From: Helicobacter hepaticus ATCC 51449
GTDB lineage: Bacteria > Campylobacterota > Campylobacteria > Campylobacterales > Helicobacteraceae
Assembly (NCBI RefSeq): GCF_000007905.1
Contig: NC_004917.1
Coordinates: 1,612,001-1,676,000 of the forward strand
DNA length: 64,000 nt
Reading direction: 5' to 3'
The notes under the pieces were generated by a model. That model saw only the letters and a list, made by a program, of their open reading frames with translations, was not told the origin of the DNA and made no database searches. Below are positions 56,186 to 64,000 of the stretch, one piece after another. The translations under genes were made by a program, and so were the position numbers. The number at the start of each line of letters is the position of its first letter. Positions within the stretch are counted from its first letter, which is position 1.

Positions 56186-57325
56186 ATGAGAAAACTAATT
56201 GTGATTGTTGTGTGTGTGCTTAGCTTAAGCGAAATTGCAAATGCAAATAATTTAGCGCGTTATCTTCTTGCAGGACACCCAAGTGGACATATGGGTATAT
56301 ATTACCAATATATGACAAGTGCGGCTCCTGGTTTTCTTGATGCAAATGTTTCGCTTGCTTATCAAACACAAAGACTTCGGGGATTGGCATTTGGTGGTTC
56401 TATGTGGGCTGCAACAAAGCTTTTTCAAGTGCATAATGGGGATTTCTCAAAAGTGAAAGAGAATTATATTCTTACAGAAGCGTATGCAAGCTTTGTCAAT
56501 CCAAATCGTATAAGTATGTATGCAGGACGATTTAAAACTGATAGTGAATGGATTAAACATTATACACAAGGTGCAGCGGTAACTTATGAAGATGTAGAGA
56601 ATCTTAAAGTAGATTTTATTTGGGCTTGGAAAAATGCCTATGTTACAGACTATCGTATGGACAGGTTTAGGAATCCTTTTGGTGGTATGGGGGCAATGTA
56701 TCTTGGGGCAACAATTACTTTACCAGAATCTCCATTACAAATTACTCCTTATGTATATGCCGCACCGGGTGATTTTACTTCATTTGCATTAAAAGTGCTT
56801 GTTGCGGTGCCTGCTGGTAATGCTATACTTTATGGGAAAATGCACTTTTTATCTTTTGTGAGTGCAAATAAAGATAGAGTGATTGATACCCAAACTGCAG
56901 GTGGTGATGGTGGTTTTGTGTGGCTAGAGGGTGGAGCAAAATGGCTTGGTTTAAACACAGGTGGAGGTGTAATTTCAGTATCTCAAAATGGTGCAAGAGG
57001 TATAGATTCTTTTGGGCAGAGCAGTTATTTTGAACGAAGAGAAGGATTATTTTATAATAATGCAACAACTTTGTATGGCTTTTTAGAGTATGATTTAAAG
57101 CAGTATGTGCAGCTTGATGGAGCTATTCGCCATACAACTATTGGTTCTAAAAATATCTTTAATTGGGAAGTAGGCATCACTTCCGAGCCTCAAAATAATA
57201 TTAAAATAGGAGCTAAAATTATAGGTATGATAAATAATGCCGATTTTACGCTGGATAATTCAATTTTTGCCGCTGATGGCAAGAATTATCTGCTAACCCG
57301 TGTTTTTGGACGAGTTAGTTTTTAA
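56186..57325 (+). CDS. Outer-membrane porin-like protein, first of a tandem pair
   Basis: 379 residues with a signal peptide (KLIVIVVCVLSLSEIANA) and a barrel ending VFGRVSF (C-terminal Phe). ISMYAGRFKTDSEWIKHYTQGAAVTYE resembles the loop and strand pattern of OprD/Hof-type Helicobacter porins. The second porin-like gene follows after 18 bases. The transported substrate is unknown. Confidence 0.7.
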   Translation: MRKLIVIVVCVLSLSEIANANNLARYLLAGHPSGHMGIYYQYMTSAAPGFLDANVSLAYQTQRLRGLAFGGSMWAATKLFQVHNGDFSKVKENYILTEAYASFVNPNRISMYAGRFKTDSEWIKHYTQGAAVTYEDVENLKVDFIWAWKNAYVTDYRMDRFRNPFGGMGAMYLGATITLPESPLQITPYVYAAPGDFTSFALKVLVAVPAGNAILYGKMHFLSFVSANKDRVIDTQTAGGDGGFVWLEGGAKWLGLNTGGGVISVSQNGARGIDSFGQSSYFERREGLFYNNATTLYGFLEYDLKQYVQLDGAIRHTTIGSKNIFNWEVGITSEPQNNIKIGAKIIGMINNADFTLDNSIFAADGKNYLLTRVFGRVSF

Positions 57326-57343
57326 TCTATCAAGGAGAAAATA

Positions 57344-58603
57344 ATGAAAAAATATTATATATCGCTTGCTGTAGTATCAGCTATAGCAATGAGTGCAAAC
57401 GCAGTAGAAGTTAACCCCTTTGGTCATTTAGGCGCTTTTTATCATCAAGGATTTGGTGGTTTAGGCATACAAAATAAAAATGGAAATGAAGTGCAAAGAG
57501 CTTATGCTAATGTGAGTGCAAGAGCAGGACTTGATATTGGGCTTGGCTCAAGTTTGAGTGTTGGAATTGGTGCTTGGGGTGGTTATCCAGCTTATAGCAC
57601 AGGAATTGATGGTGCAGTGGGTGATATTGCATTCCCTAGAAATGGTGATATATCCGATGCGTATGTGCGTTATGATGGTGGACGATTAAGTTTTGCCCTT
57701 GGACGTTTTGATATGGGTGAATTTTATCTTGGTAAAGATGGCAAAAATTATACAGGTGTAGATTGGATTTATGGTAATGTGCAAGGTGCTGCACTCAATG
57801 TTGATGGCGGTGCGGTGAGCCTGTGGGCATATTGGAGAAATTCTCAACTGGGTGCAGGACAAGCCTATAATAGAATGGGTTATGAACTTTCAAGCTTTGA
57901 TACCTATCAAAATTATAAGAATGCCTCAAAAATTGGTGAGCTTGTGAGTGCAGGATTGGATTTTGATTTTGGTGCGCTTAAAGTTTCTCCTTTTGTTTCA
58001 TATCTGACAGATAAAAATACAACTACCGGGACACACGATGTCTTAAATGCTGGTGGAAAAGCAGTGCTTGATGTTGGCAGTGGTGCTTTAAGGTCATTTA
58101 CTACATTGCGTGCAGTATGGGGTATGGATAATATTGTAGGCAGTGCTTCAAGCACAAGTGGACTTACATTATGGATTGATGAAGAATTGAGAATTAATGA
58201 TATTTTCAAAGTTGGTCTTGGTTACATTAATCAAGGTAAAAATAATAATCTTCTTAACTACGGTGATAGAGCAAGATTTTATGGCTATCGTGGTGGTATG
58301 AGTGGTGCAGGTGTAGGAAATTTCCTTGGCTATGGTGATACTTATTATGTATTTGGTGGAGTAGAATCCCGACGCGCAGCTATTGATTTGCTTTATGCTG
58401 GTGGTGATTATGAGGAAATTTCTGCAGTTGGCTCAATTAAAATTTGGCAAGGAAACGATAAAATGTATCTTAAGCTTGGAGCTGGCTATGTTGGGACAGG
58501 TAAAGCAAGTGCAAATGGCACACTTGGTAATTTAATTATTAATGGTACTAATGGTAACAAATGGCAGCATTCAGCCCTTGCATTTGTAAAATTTGGATTC
58601 TAA
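57344..58603 (+). CDS. Outer-membrane porin-like protein, second of a tandem pair
   Basis: 419 residues with a signal peptide (KKYYISLAVVSAIAMSANA) and many beta strands (RLSFALGRFDMGEFYLGKDG; RAAIDLLYAGGDYEEISA), ending ALAFVKFGF. The FALGRFDMGEFYLG segment parallels YAGRFKTDSEWIKHY in the first gene, so the two are probably distant paralogues. A strong hairpin terminator follows. The gene lacks AGATTCT/AGAATCT words over its whole length. Confidence 0.72.
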   Translation: MKKYYISLAVVSAIAMSANAVEVNPFGHLGAFYHQGFGGLGIQNKNGNEVQRAYANVSARAGLDIGLGSSLSVGIGAWGGYPAYSTGIDGAVGDIAFPRNGDISDAYVRYDGGRLSFALGRFDMGEFYLGKDGKNYTGVDWIYGNVQGAALNVDGGAVSLWAYWRNSQLGAGQAYNRMGYELSSFDTYQNYKNASKIGELVSAGLDFDFGALKVSPFVSYLTDKNTTTGTHDVLNAGGKAVLDVGSGALRSFTTLRAVWGMDNIVGSASSTSGLTLWIDEELRINDIFKVGLGYINQGKNNNLLNYGDRARFYGYRGGMSGAGVGNFLGYGDTYYVFGGVESRRAAIDLLYAGGDYEEISAVGSIKIWQGNDKMYLKLGAGYVGTGKASANGTLGNLIINGTNGNKWQHSALAFVKFGF

Positions 58604-58623
58604 ATATTTTAGAGTCCTATTGA

Positions 58624-58657
58624 GAATCCATAGGGGGCTTTTGCTCTTTATGGATTT
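58624..58657 (+). terminator. Long hairpin terminator after the porin pair
   Basis: About 14 paired bases, AATCCATAGGGGGC with GCTCTTTATGGATT (including G-U pairs) around a TTTT loop, 21 bases after the stop and followed by a T-rich stretch. The outer 8 bp (AATCCATA/TATGGATT) are perfect. Confidence 0.75.
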
Positions 58658-58761
58658 ATTCTTCTATAAAATTCACTCATTAAAGCAGGAATTAAAGCAG
58701 AGTTTGATAAAATCACACCTTTTATTTGCAAAATTGAATCTTAAACTAAGAAGGACATTTG

Positions 58762-58965
58762 ATGAAAAAAGGTATTCACCCAGAATATATACCCTGCAAA
58801 GTAACTTGCGTAACAAGTGGCAAACAACTTGAGGTTTTGAGCACTAAAAGCGAGCTTCGTATTGATATTTCAAGCTTTTGTCATCCTTTTTATACAGGAA
58901 GTGATAAAATCACAGATATTACAGGACGTGTTGAGAAATTCCGACAAAAATATAATATGAAATAA
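58762..58965 (+). CDS. rpmE: 50S ribosomal protein L31
   Basis: 67 residues. KKGIHPEY at the start and [23 protein letters not shown] at the end are clear L31 signatures. Compared with the E. coli zinc ligands C16, C18, C37 and C40, only C16 and C40 are kept (T18 and S37 here), with an additional C12, so tetrahedral zinc binding is doubtful. ATG 58762 follows AAGGACATTT. First gene of the conserved rpmE-rsmI-rlmB order. Confidence 0.92.
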   Translation: MKKGIHPEYIPCKVTCVTSGKQLEVLSTKSELRIDISSFCHPFYTGSDKITDITGRVEKFRQKYNMK

Positions 58966-58969
58966 TCCT

Positions 58970-59830
58970 GTGCTAATACTTGTGTCAACTCCCATAGGGA
59001 ATCTTGAAGATATTACTCTGCGGGCGTTAGAGGCATTTAAACAAGCCGATATTATTTTATGCGAAGATACAAGAGTTGCAAAAAAACTCTTAGAACTTCT
59101 TATCTCTCGTTCTTTACTTCAGATACCTACTGATATGGATTGTCAGTCTTTTATAGAATCTAAACAATTTAAATCTTTTCATTCTCATAATCAAGAGGAA
59201 TTTATAGATTCTTTACATAAGGAAATGTTTGCATCTTGTGTGCTTTATTTGAGTGATGCTGGCACACCTTGTATTAGCGACCCGGGCGCGAAACTTATCT
59301 CTTATGCAATAACACACGATATTGACTTTGATGTGTTGCCCGGAGCTTGTGCGCTTAATGTGGCATTTTGTGGTAGCGGTATAGAATCTACACCTTTTGT
59401 ATTTGCAGGATTTTTACCACATAAAAAGACTCATAGGCATTCTAAACTGATACAGCTCTCCCATTTAGATATGGGAGATTCTTATAGTGTTATTTGTTAT
59501 GAAAGCCCTCATAGAATCTTAGAAACTTTACACGATATTGCTTTACTTCTTCCTCATATACGAATTATTGTGCAAAAAGAACTCACTAAGCTCCATCAGC
59601 AGAGATATTATGGTAGTGCACAAGAAGTGATTGCCATACTCAAAGATGTTACGATTCGGGGCGAATGGGTGATTATATTTGATTTTAGCTCTTCTCACAT
59701 AAAACAAGAGAAAACTTTAAGTTATGAGGATATTTTTATACTTGATATTCCACCAAAGATTAAAGCTAAAATCTTAAGCAAAATAAGCGGACATAGCATT
59801 AAGCAATGTTATGAAGAAATACTAAGGTGA
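58970..59830 (+). CDS. rsmI: 16S rRNA 2'-O-ribose C1402 methyltransferase
   Basis: SAM-dependent methylation of C1402 in the decoding centre. LVSTPIGNLEDITLRALEAFKQADIILCEDTR is the family N-terminus; YLSDAGTPCISDPGAKL and LPGACALNVAFCGSG are the SAM-site motifs; FAGFLPHKKTHR follows. GTG start at 58970, 5 bases after rpmE. 286 residues. Confidence 0.94.
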   Translation: MLILVSTPIGNLEDITLRALEAFKQADIILCEDTRVAKKLLELLISRSLLQIPTDMDCQSFIESKQFKSFHSHNQEEFIDSLHKEMFASCVLYLSDAGTPCISDPGAKLISYAITHDIDFDVLPGACALNVAFCGSGIESTPFVFAGFLPHKKTHRHSKLIQLSHLDMGDSYSVICYESPHRILETLHDIALLLPHIRIIVQKELTKLHQQRYYGSAQEVIAILKDVTIRGEWVIIFDFSSSHIKQEKTLSYEDIFILDIPPKIKAKILSKISGHSIKQCYEEILR

Positions 59831-59834
59831 ATCA

Positions 59835-60524
59835 GTGATAGTTTATGGAAAACAACCCATTTTGTATATTTTACACACAAATGCTTCGTGCATTGAAGAA
59901 ATATATCTTGCTAAAGAGTTACCAAAGGACATATTTAAACAACTTGCGCAATTAGATAAGCCTATAAAACGTGTAGATATGAAAAAAGCACAAGCTCTTG
60001 CTCACGGAGGGAATCATCAAGGCATTTTGGCTTCTATTATACCACCAAGTCCGCTTAGCTTGAATGATCTCAAAAGCAAAGATTCTTTACTTGTGCTTTA
60101 TAATGTTACTGATGTAGGGAATATCGGTTCAATTTTTCGCACTGCTTATGCTTTAGGCGTGGGAGGGGTGGTTATTTGTTTATCAAACCTTAGCCAAAAA
60201 GCCATAGAAAGTATAGCTCGTCTTTCAAGCGGTGCTTTTTTACATATGCCTTATGGTGTTTTTCCGCATATCTTTGATATAATAAATGAATTAAAAAATG
60301 CAGATTTTATGCTCATAGGTGCAGATATGCAAGGGCAGGAGAGCTGTAACGTAAAAAAGAAATGGGCTTTATTTTTAGGGAGTGAATCTGAAGGTTTATC
60401 AGCGCGATTGAAGCACAAACTTGATACAATCCTCTCCATAAAAATGGAGCACCATTTTGATTCACTCAATGTGGCAGTAGCCACGGGAATTTTAATAGAT
60501 AGGATTAAAAATGCAAGGAAATAA
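59835..60524 (+). CDS. rlmB: 23S rRNA 2'-O-methyltransferase (RlmB/TrmH family)
   Basis: SPOUT methyltransferase. N-terminal substrate-binding domain starts VYGKQPILYIL; the catalytic fold has LYNVTDVGNIGSIFRTAYALGVGGVVIC, LFLGSESEGLSARL, and MEHHFDSLNVAVATGI, the three SpoU motifs. GTG start 59835, 5 bases after rsmI. 229 residues. TrmH-family members with similar motifs can act on tRNA, so the exact target is inferred. Confidence 0.87.
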   Translation: MIVYGKQPILYILHTNASCIEEIYLAKELPKDIFKQLAQLDKPIKRVDMKKAQALAHGGNHQGILASIIPPSPLSLNDLKSKDSLLVLYNVTDVGNIGSIFRTAYALGVGGVVICLSNLSQKAIESIARLSSGAFLHMPYGVFPHIFDIINELKNADFMLIGADMQGQESCNVKKKWALFLGSESEGLSARLKHKLDTILSIKMEHHFDSLNVAVATGILIDRIKNARK

Positions 60525-61668
60525 TACAAATACTACATTTCTTGATGAAGAACTTGCCAAATTGAAGGCTATTGGATTAAAGGAAATTAGCAAAAACACT
60601 AAACTTGCAAGCTCAAAGATTGAAGACGTGCTTGAAAAACGTTTTGATAAGATTGATAAGGTAAGGGCAAAAGGTTTTATTGCAATTTTAGAGCGTGAAT
60701 ATGAAGTAGATTTACGTGATTGGATTACTTTGCAACAACAGACACAAAAAGAAGATATTAAAAGTGTTTCGCAAGTCATTACCAAGCAAGATGAAGAGCA
60801 ACGTGCTCAAAAACTACTAGATTTAGCTCAAAAAGAAGAGGAAGAAGAGAAGAAAAAGCAAGAGCAAAAAAAACATGAAAATCGTGTGCTTGATCTTGCA
60901 CTTAAAGCTAAGCCTACCACAAAATCTGATAATGAATCTTATACGTGGCTCTATGCTATTTTGGTGCTTATCCTCCTTGCATTTATGGGATATTTTGCCT
61001 ATAAGGCATTTATGCAAGATTATCAAAATGTGCCACCACAAGTAACGCATTCTAGCGAAGATTCTCATTCTAGTAGCGGGGAAGAAAATGAAGTTTATGA
61101 TGGTATGTTTTTTGATACTACAAAACCCCTTGAGCAAACAGAATCTAACACGCAATCCACTCAGCAAACTCCACAAGAAGATACTCTAAATAAACAAGAT
61201 ATACAAGAATTACAATCTCAAGATATGCTCTCACCCGCTGCAGAGGAAATACCTCACCAACAACAAGAGCAAACAAGCGCAAATAATCACCCAGAGCAAA
61301 ATTTCTTTTTTCAATCACAAAGCACACAACAAAATGTAGAGAGTGCAGAAAATAATGCAAGCACATCTGTGCAATTTTCACAAAATGATAATGTTTTACA
61401 TATTCGGGCTGATAATGATTTGTGGTTGGGCGTAATTAATCTTGAGACAGGGAGCAAAGAGCAATTTGCTTATAAAAGAGAATATGATATTAAACTCAAT
61501 CATAAAATGCTCTTTGTTATGGGGCATAGTAGTTTTACTCTTACGCTTAATGGTAAGGATATTTCTCACGGAGCTAAACACCCTGTGAGAATGTATTATG
61601 ATGGCGCAAATCTTAGCGATGTAGGCTATACACGCTTTAAACAACTCAATGGTGGTTTGGAATGGTAA
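60511..61668 (+). CDS. RodZ-like single-pass membrane protein
   Basis: 385 residues with a RodZ-like layout: an N-terminal helical domain (LKAIGLKEISKNTKLASSK, then KRFDKIDKVRAKGFIAILER), a charged coiled coil (about 98-125), one membrane helix (about 145-167, WLYAILVLILLAFMGYFAYKA), a long Gln/Ser/Thr-rich periplasmic linker (about 175-300), and a terminal beta domain (LWLGVINLETGSKEQF). RodZ links MreB to the wall synthesis machinery; the analogy rests on topology and weak motif similarity. It overlaps rlmB and the next gene and corresponds by position to a C. jejuni membrane protein (Cj0152c, from memory). Confidence 0.65.
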   Translation: MQGNNTNTTFLDEELAKLKAIGLKEISKNTKLASSKIEDVLEKRFDKIDKVRAKGFIAILEREYEVDLRDWITLQQQTQKEDIKSVSQVITKQDEEQRAQKLLDLAQKEEEEEKKKQEQKKHENRVLDLALKAKPTTKSDNESYTWLYAILVLILLAFMGYFAYKAFMQDYQNVPPQVTHSSEDSHSSSGEENEVYDGMFFDTTKPLEQTESNTQSTQQTPQEDTLNKQDIQELQSQDMLSPAAEEIPHQQQEQTSANNHPEQNFFFQSQSTQQNVESAENNASTSVQFSQNDNVLHIRADNDLWLGVINLETGSKEQFAYKREYDIKLNHKMLFVMGHSSFTLTLNGKDISHGAKHPVRMYYDGANLSDVGYTRFKQLNGGLEW

Positions 61669-62471
61669 GATGGATATTCATCATAAGTTTGGCTGTTTAT
61701 GCGTGGGCTGACGCATTTGACGATAAAATACGAAATTTAATGGGTGAGCAAAACTATCAACTCAATGCAAACTTTATTAATAGAATCTTTGCTAACAAAA
61801 ATATGTATTATACAGGTGGGCGTCTTGATATTGCTAAGATTGTTTATGCGCTTAAGAATAATGGCTTGCTTTCTTCGCGTTTTGGGCAGCCAAGTGAGGT
61901 TAAATTAAATTTTAGTGCACGCACCAGCCCTATTTTACTGACAAAAATTGGTAATAATATTCTCACAACAATGGGCTATTCATATTTTGTTATCAGTAAA
62001 GCGGAGTTGAGCAATGGCTTATCAAGCATAGAATTTTCCTTTAATACAGAGCATAGTCCCGATATGGGAATCATTATTGATGAGCTAGGAAAAAGAGGTT
62101 TTATTTGTCTTGATATTAATCGTGTGAATGCACAATTTTGGGAATATATGCTTGAGGTTAATGAGCCACGATTACCTAATACAAAATTCCTCGCAAAGTC
62201 TGCAACTTTAAATTTACGCGAAGCATCAGGTGAATATTGGTTAGATGTGAATACAGGTGGAGATTTATATATCCAAGCCATTGATTTTCCTAAATGGAAT
62301 CCAAGAGTAGTGCTTTATGATAAGAATCTTGGTATAGTAGATATGGTGAGTAATGTAGGTTCAAATGCTTCACTTAAAGTAAAGATTCCCCAAGGCGTAA
62401 AGTTTGTAATGATTACAGATTATGATAGTTCGGAAAGTCTTAAGGGTGGTATTTCTGTGAATCTCCGATAG
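61662..62471 (+). CDS. Periplasmic protein, partner of the RodZ-like gene
   Basis: 269 residues with a signal peptide (RWIFIISLAVYAWADA). Two parts are visible: an alpha/beta half (DIAKIVYALKNNGLLSSRFG; MGIIIDELGKRGFICLDIN) and a beta-sandwich-like half (KSATLNLREASGEYWLDVNTGGDLYIQAIDFPKWNPRVVLYDK). Its start overlaps the upstream stop by 7 bases. The same pair occurs in C. jejuni as I recall, so they likely act together in the envelope. No family name known to me. Confidence 0.65.
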   Translation: MVRWIFIISLAVYAWADAFDDKIRNLMGEQNYQLNANFINRIFANKNMYYTGGRLDIAKIVYALKNNGLLSSRFGQPSEVKLNFSARTSPILLTKIGNNILTTMGYSYFVISKAELSNGLSSIEFSFNTEHSPDMGIIIDELGKRGFICLDINRVNAQFWEYMLEVNEPRLPNTKFLAKSATLNLREASGEYWLDVNTGGDLYIQAIDFPKWNPRVVLYDKNLGIVDMVSNVGSNASLKVKIPQGVKFVMITDYDSSESLKGGISVNLR

Positions 62472-62506
62472 AATCTAAATATCTAAAACAATACAGAGGA
62501 GAAAAT

Positions 62507-63715
62507 ATGTTTGATGAAATTGAGTTTGATAAAATAAAACGTTTGCCAAAGTATGTTTTTGCTGCTATTAATGAGATTAAGCTAGAAATGCGGCGCAATA
62601 ATGAAGATGTGATTGATTTTTCTATGGGTAATCCTGATGGAGCAACGCCAGAGCATATTATTCAAAAGCTTTGTGAAGCTGCACAAAAGGGTAAAAATCA
62701 AGGATATTCTGTGAGTCGTGGCATTTATAAATTGCGTTTGGCGATTTGTAATTGGTATAAGCGCACTTATGGAGTGGAGCTAGACCCAGAGAGTGAAGCG
62801 TGTGTAACAATGGGAAGCAAAGAGGGTTATGTGCATCTTGTTCAAGCTATTGCAAATCCCGGTGATAATGCAATCGTAGCTGAACCAGCCTATCCTATAC
62901 ATTATTATGCTTTTATTCTTAATGGTGCGAATGTTTCTACTTTTGGTTTAAAGTGGAATGAGCAAATGGAGCTTGATGTAGAGGATTTTTTTATCAACAT
63001 TAAACGCGTATTGAAAGAAGTGATGCCGCGTCCGAAATTTGTTGTAGTTAATTTTCCTCATAATCCTACAACTATTGTTGTATATAGGGAGTTTTATGAG
63101 CGTTTAGTCGCTTTTGCCAAGCAGGAGAGATTCTATATTATTTCTGATATTGCTTATGCAGAGCTCTGTTTTGATGGCTTTAAAACGCCAAGTATCCTTG
63201 AAATAGAGGGTGCTAAAGATGTAGCGGTGGAGAGTTATACATTAAGCAAAACCTATAATATGGCAGGTTGGCGTGTAGGCTTTGTAGTAGGAAATAAAAA
63301 AATTATCCAAGCCTTGCAAAAAATTAAAAGTTGGATTGATTATGGTATCTACACGCCTTTGCAAATTGCCGCTACTATTGCACTTGAGGGCGACCAATCT
63401 TGCGTAAAAGACATCAAAAATACATATGAAAAGCGTATGGAAATATTGATTAAAAGCTTTGGCGAAGCAGGTTGGGAGATGAAAAAGCCTAAAGCAAGTA
63501 TGTTTATTTGGGCAAAATTACCTGAATGTGTAGGAGATATGGGAAGTTTGGAGTTCTCAAAAAGATTGCTTAAAGAGGCAAAAATTGCAGTAAGTCCGGG
63601 TGTGGGTTTTGGTGATTATGGTGAGGGCTATGTGAGGATCGCACTGATTGAAAATGAAAAACGCATTCGCCAAGCTGCACGGAATCTCAAATCATTTCTT
63701 AAACAATTTCAATAA
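62507..63715 (+). CDS. Class I/II PLP aminotransferase (alanine/LL-DAP aminotransferase-like)
   Basis: 402 residues. IDFSMGNPDGATPEHI, GYSVSRGIYKLRLAIC, EPAYPIHYYAF, VVNFPHNPTT and the PLP lysine in ESYTLSKTYNMAGWRVGFVVG identify a fold-type I aminotransferase. The group includes LL-diaminopimelate and alanine aminotransferases; the substrate cannot be fixed. Being directly before hom it may serve aspartate-family amino acid synthesis. Ribosome site AGAGGAG. Confidence 0.82.
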   Translation: MFDEIEFDKIKRLPKYVFAAINEIKLEMRRNNEDVIDFSMGNPDGATPEHIIQKLCEAAQKGKNQGYSVSRGIYKLRLAICNWYKRTYGVELDPESEACVTMGSKEGYVHLVQAIANPGDNAIVAEPAYPIHYYAFILNGANVSTFGLKWNEQMELDVEDFFINIKRVLKEVMPRPKFVVVNFPHNPTTIVVYREFYERLVAFAKQERFYIISDIAYAELCFDGFKTPSILEIEGAKDVAVESYTLSKTYNMAGWRVGFVVGNKKIIQALQKIKSWIDYGIYTPLQIAATIALEGDQSCVKDIKNTYEKRMEILIKSFGEAGWEMKKPKASMFIWAKLPECVGDMGSLEFSKRLLKEAKIAVSPGVGFGDYGEGYVRIALIENEKRIRQAARNLKSFLKQFQ

Positions 63716-63724
63716 GAGGTTTGT

Positions 63725-64000
63725 ATGTCAAAACTTGTAGTGGGTATGGTTGGCTTTGGTGTTGTAGGAAGTAGCGTATTAAAGGCACTTTTGGCAAATC
63801 GGAATATTATTAGCGCAAGGGCTGGAAAAGAAATTGAGCTTAAGCGCATTGTAGTGCGTGATGAGGCAAAAGCTCACGCAAAGCTTAAGAATCTAAACGC
63901 CACTGATGTAAAGGTAAGCACAAATATAGATGATATTTTGCAAGATTGCGAAATTGAAGTTGTTATTGAACTTATGGGCGGTGTGGAAGTTGCTTATGAG
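63725..64000 (+). CDS. hom: Homoserine dehydrogenase (5' part, cut by window edge)
   Basis: 92 codons are visible. LVVGMVGFGVVGSSVLKAL is the NAD(P)-binding motif, LKRIVVRDEAKAH the following strand, and VVIELMGGVEVAYE the substrate-side motif of homoserine dehydrogenase. Enzyme of threonine and methionine synthesis. It follows the aminotransferase after 9 bases, as in C. jejuni. Confidence 0.9.
   Translation, partial: MSKLVVGMVGFGVVGSSVLKALLANRNIISARAGKEIELKRIVVRDEAKAHAKLKNLNATDVKVSTNIDDILQDCEIEVVIELMGGVEVAYE

Noticed and set aside
60840-60885. GAA/GAG/AAG-rich stretch in the RodZ-like gene as a microsatellite
   Set aside because: Irregular mixture of Glu/Lys codons encoding a coiled coil, no exact repeat unit.
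1-64000. CRISPR arrays, insertion sequences, prophage or integrative element
   Set aside because: No spaced direct repeats, transposase, integrase or phage genes were found; gene order and codon use look uniform and core-like.

Overview
The window is a gene-dense, AT-rich stretch of a chromosome from an epsilonproteobacterium, most likely an enterohepatic Helicobacter close to H. hepaticus. Pointers to Helicobacter are a short SpeE, an HsrA/CosR-type orphan regulator, a 718-residue hook protein, an 855-residue FlgL, an HP0242-type small helical protein, and the gene order HP0242-HP0241-ispB-hemA-proS-hemC. Histidine and arginine genes (hisD, hisJ-like, argH), bioB, selD and a CiaB-like protein argue against a gastric H. 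pylori type. I see no insertion sequence, prophage, CRISPR array, tRNA or rRNA gene. (Comparisons with other genomes are from memory, not searches.)

Layout. 1-9.3 kb: tail of an unidentified gene, pycB, a cysteine-desulfurase-like gene, carB on the minus strand, and a minus-strand run ridA-sppA-purU followed by two tiny membrane proteins. 9.3-19.5 kb: flgL behind a candidate sigma-54 promoter, a degenerate polysaccharide deacetylase, hsrA, the SRP RNA gene, speE-coaE-dapF, an S4-domain protein and a short Sua5-like protein, then flgE behind a second candidate sigma-54 promoter. 19.5-30 kb: an outer-membrane protein gene with a 14-base T tract in its promoter region, a DUF4149-type membrane protein, a geranylgeranyl-reductase-like flavoprotein with the CCA-adding enzyme, a CiaB-like metallopeptidase, htpX, folE, a porin and a HisJ-like phosphatase. 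30-42 kb: META lipoprotein, yigZ, hemJ, argH, ubiE, mqo, then hisD and the HP0242-hemC block (isoprenoid and haem synthesis plus ProRS). 42-58.6 kb: a Helicobacter OMP, bioB-yihY, xseA, an unknown gene, the yedF-selD selenium pair, acnB, a small membrane ORF coupled to a second cysteine-desulfurase-like gene, htpG, a radical SAM protein and two tandem outer-membrane proteins. 58.7-64 kb: rpmE-rsmI-rlmB-RodZ-like-periplasmic protein-aminotransferase-hom, an order also found in Campylobacter jejuni.

Two results stand out. First, selD is itself a selenoprotein gene: an in-frame UGA at codon 15 is followed by a compact SECIS-like hairpin, so the true CDS is longer than the open frame. Second, the 7-mer AGATTCT/AGAATCT (A-GAWTC-T) occurs about 125 times by hand count, roughly ten times the number expected from composition. 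It is found in all reading frames, on both strands, in genes and gaps, and sometimes as paired inverted copies, yet I found none in four of the five outer-membrane protein genes of this stretch. That looks like a DNA-level signal (uptake, methylation or segregation) rather than codon bias.

Functionally the window is mostly housekeeping: anaplerosis and TCA (pycB, acnB, mqo), menaquinone and haem synthesis, amino acid and cofactor synthesis, flagellar export substrates and cell-envelope proteins. Regulation visible in sequence includes sigma-54 promoters for flgL and flgE, extended -10 promoters (hsrA, ffs), a possible phase-variable promoter, and several strong hairpin terminators.
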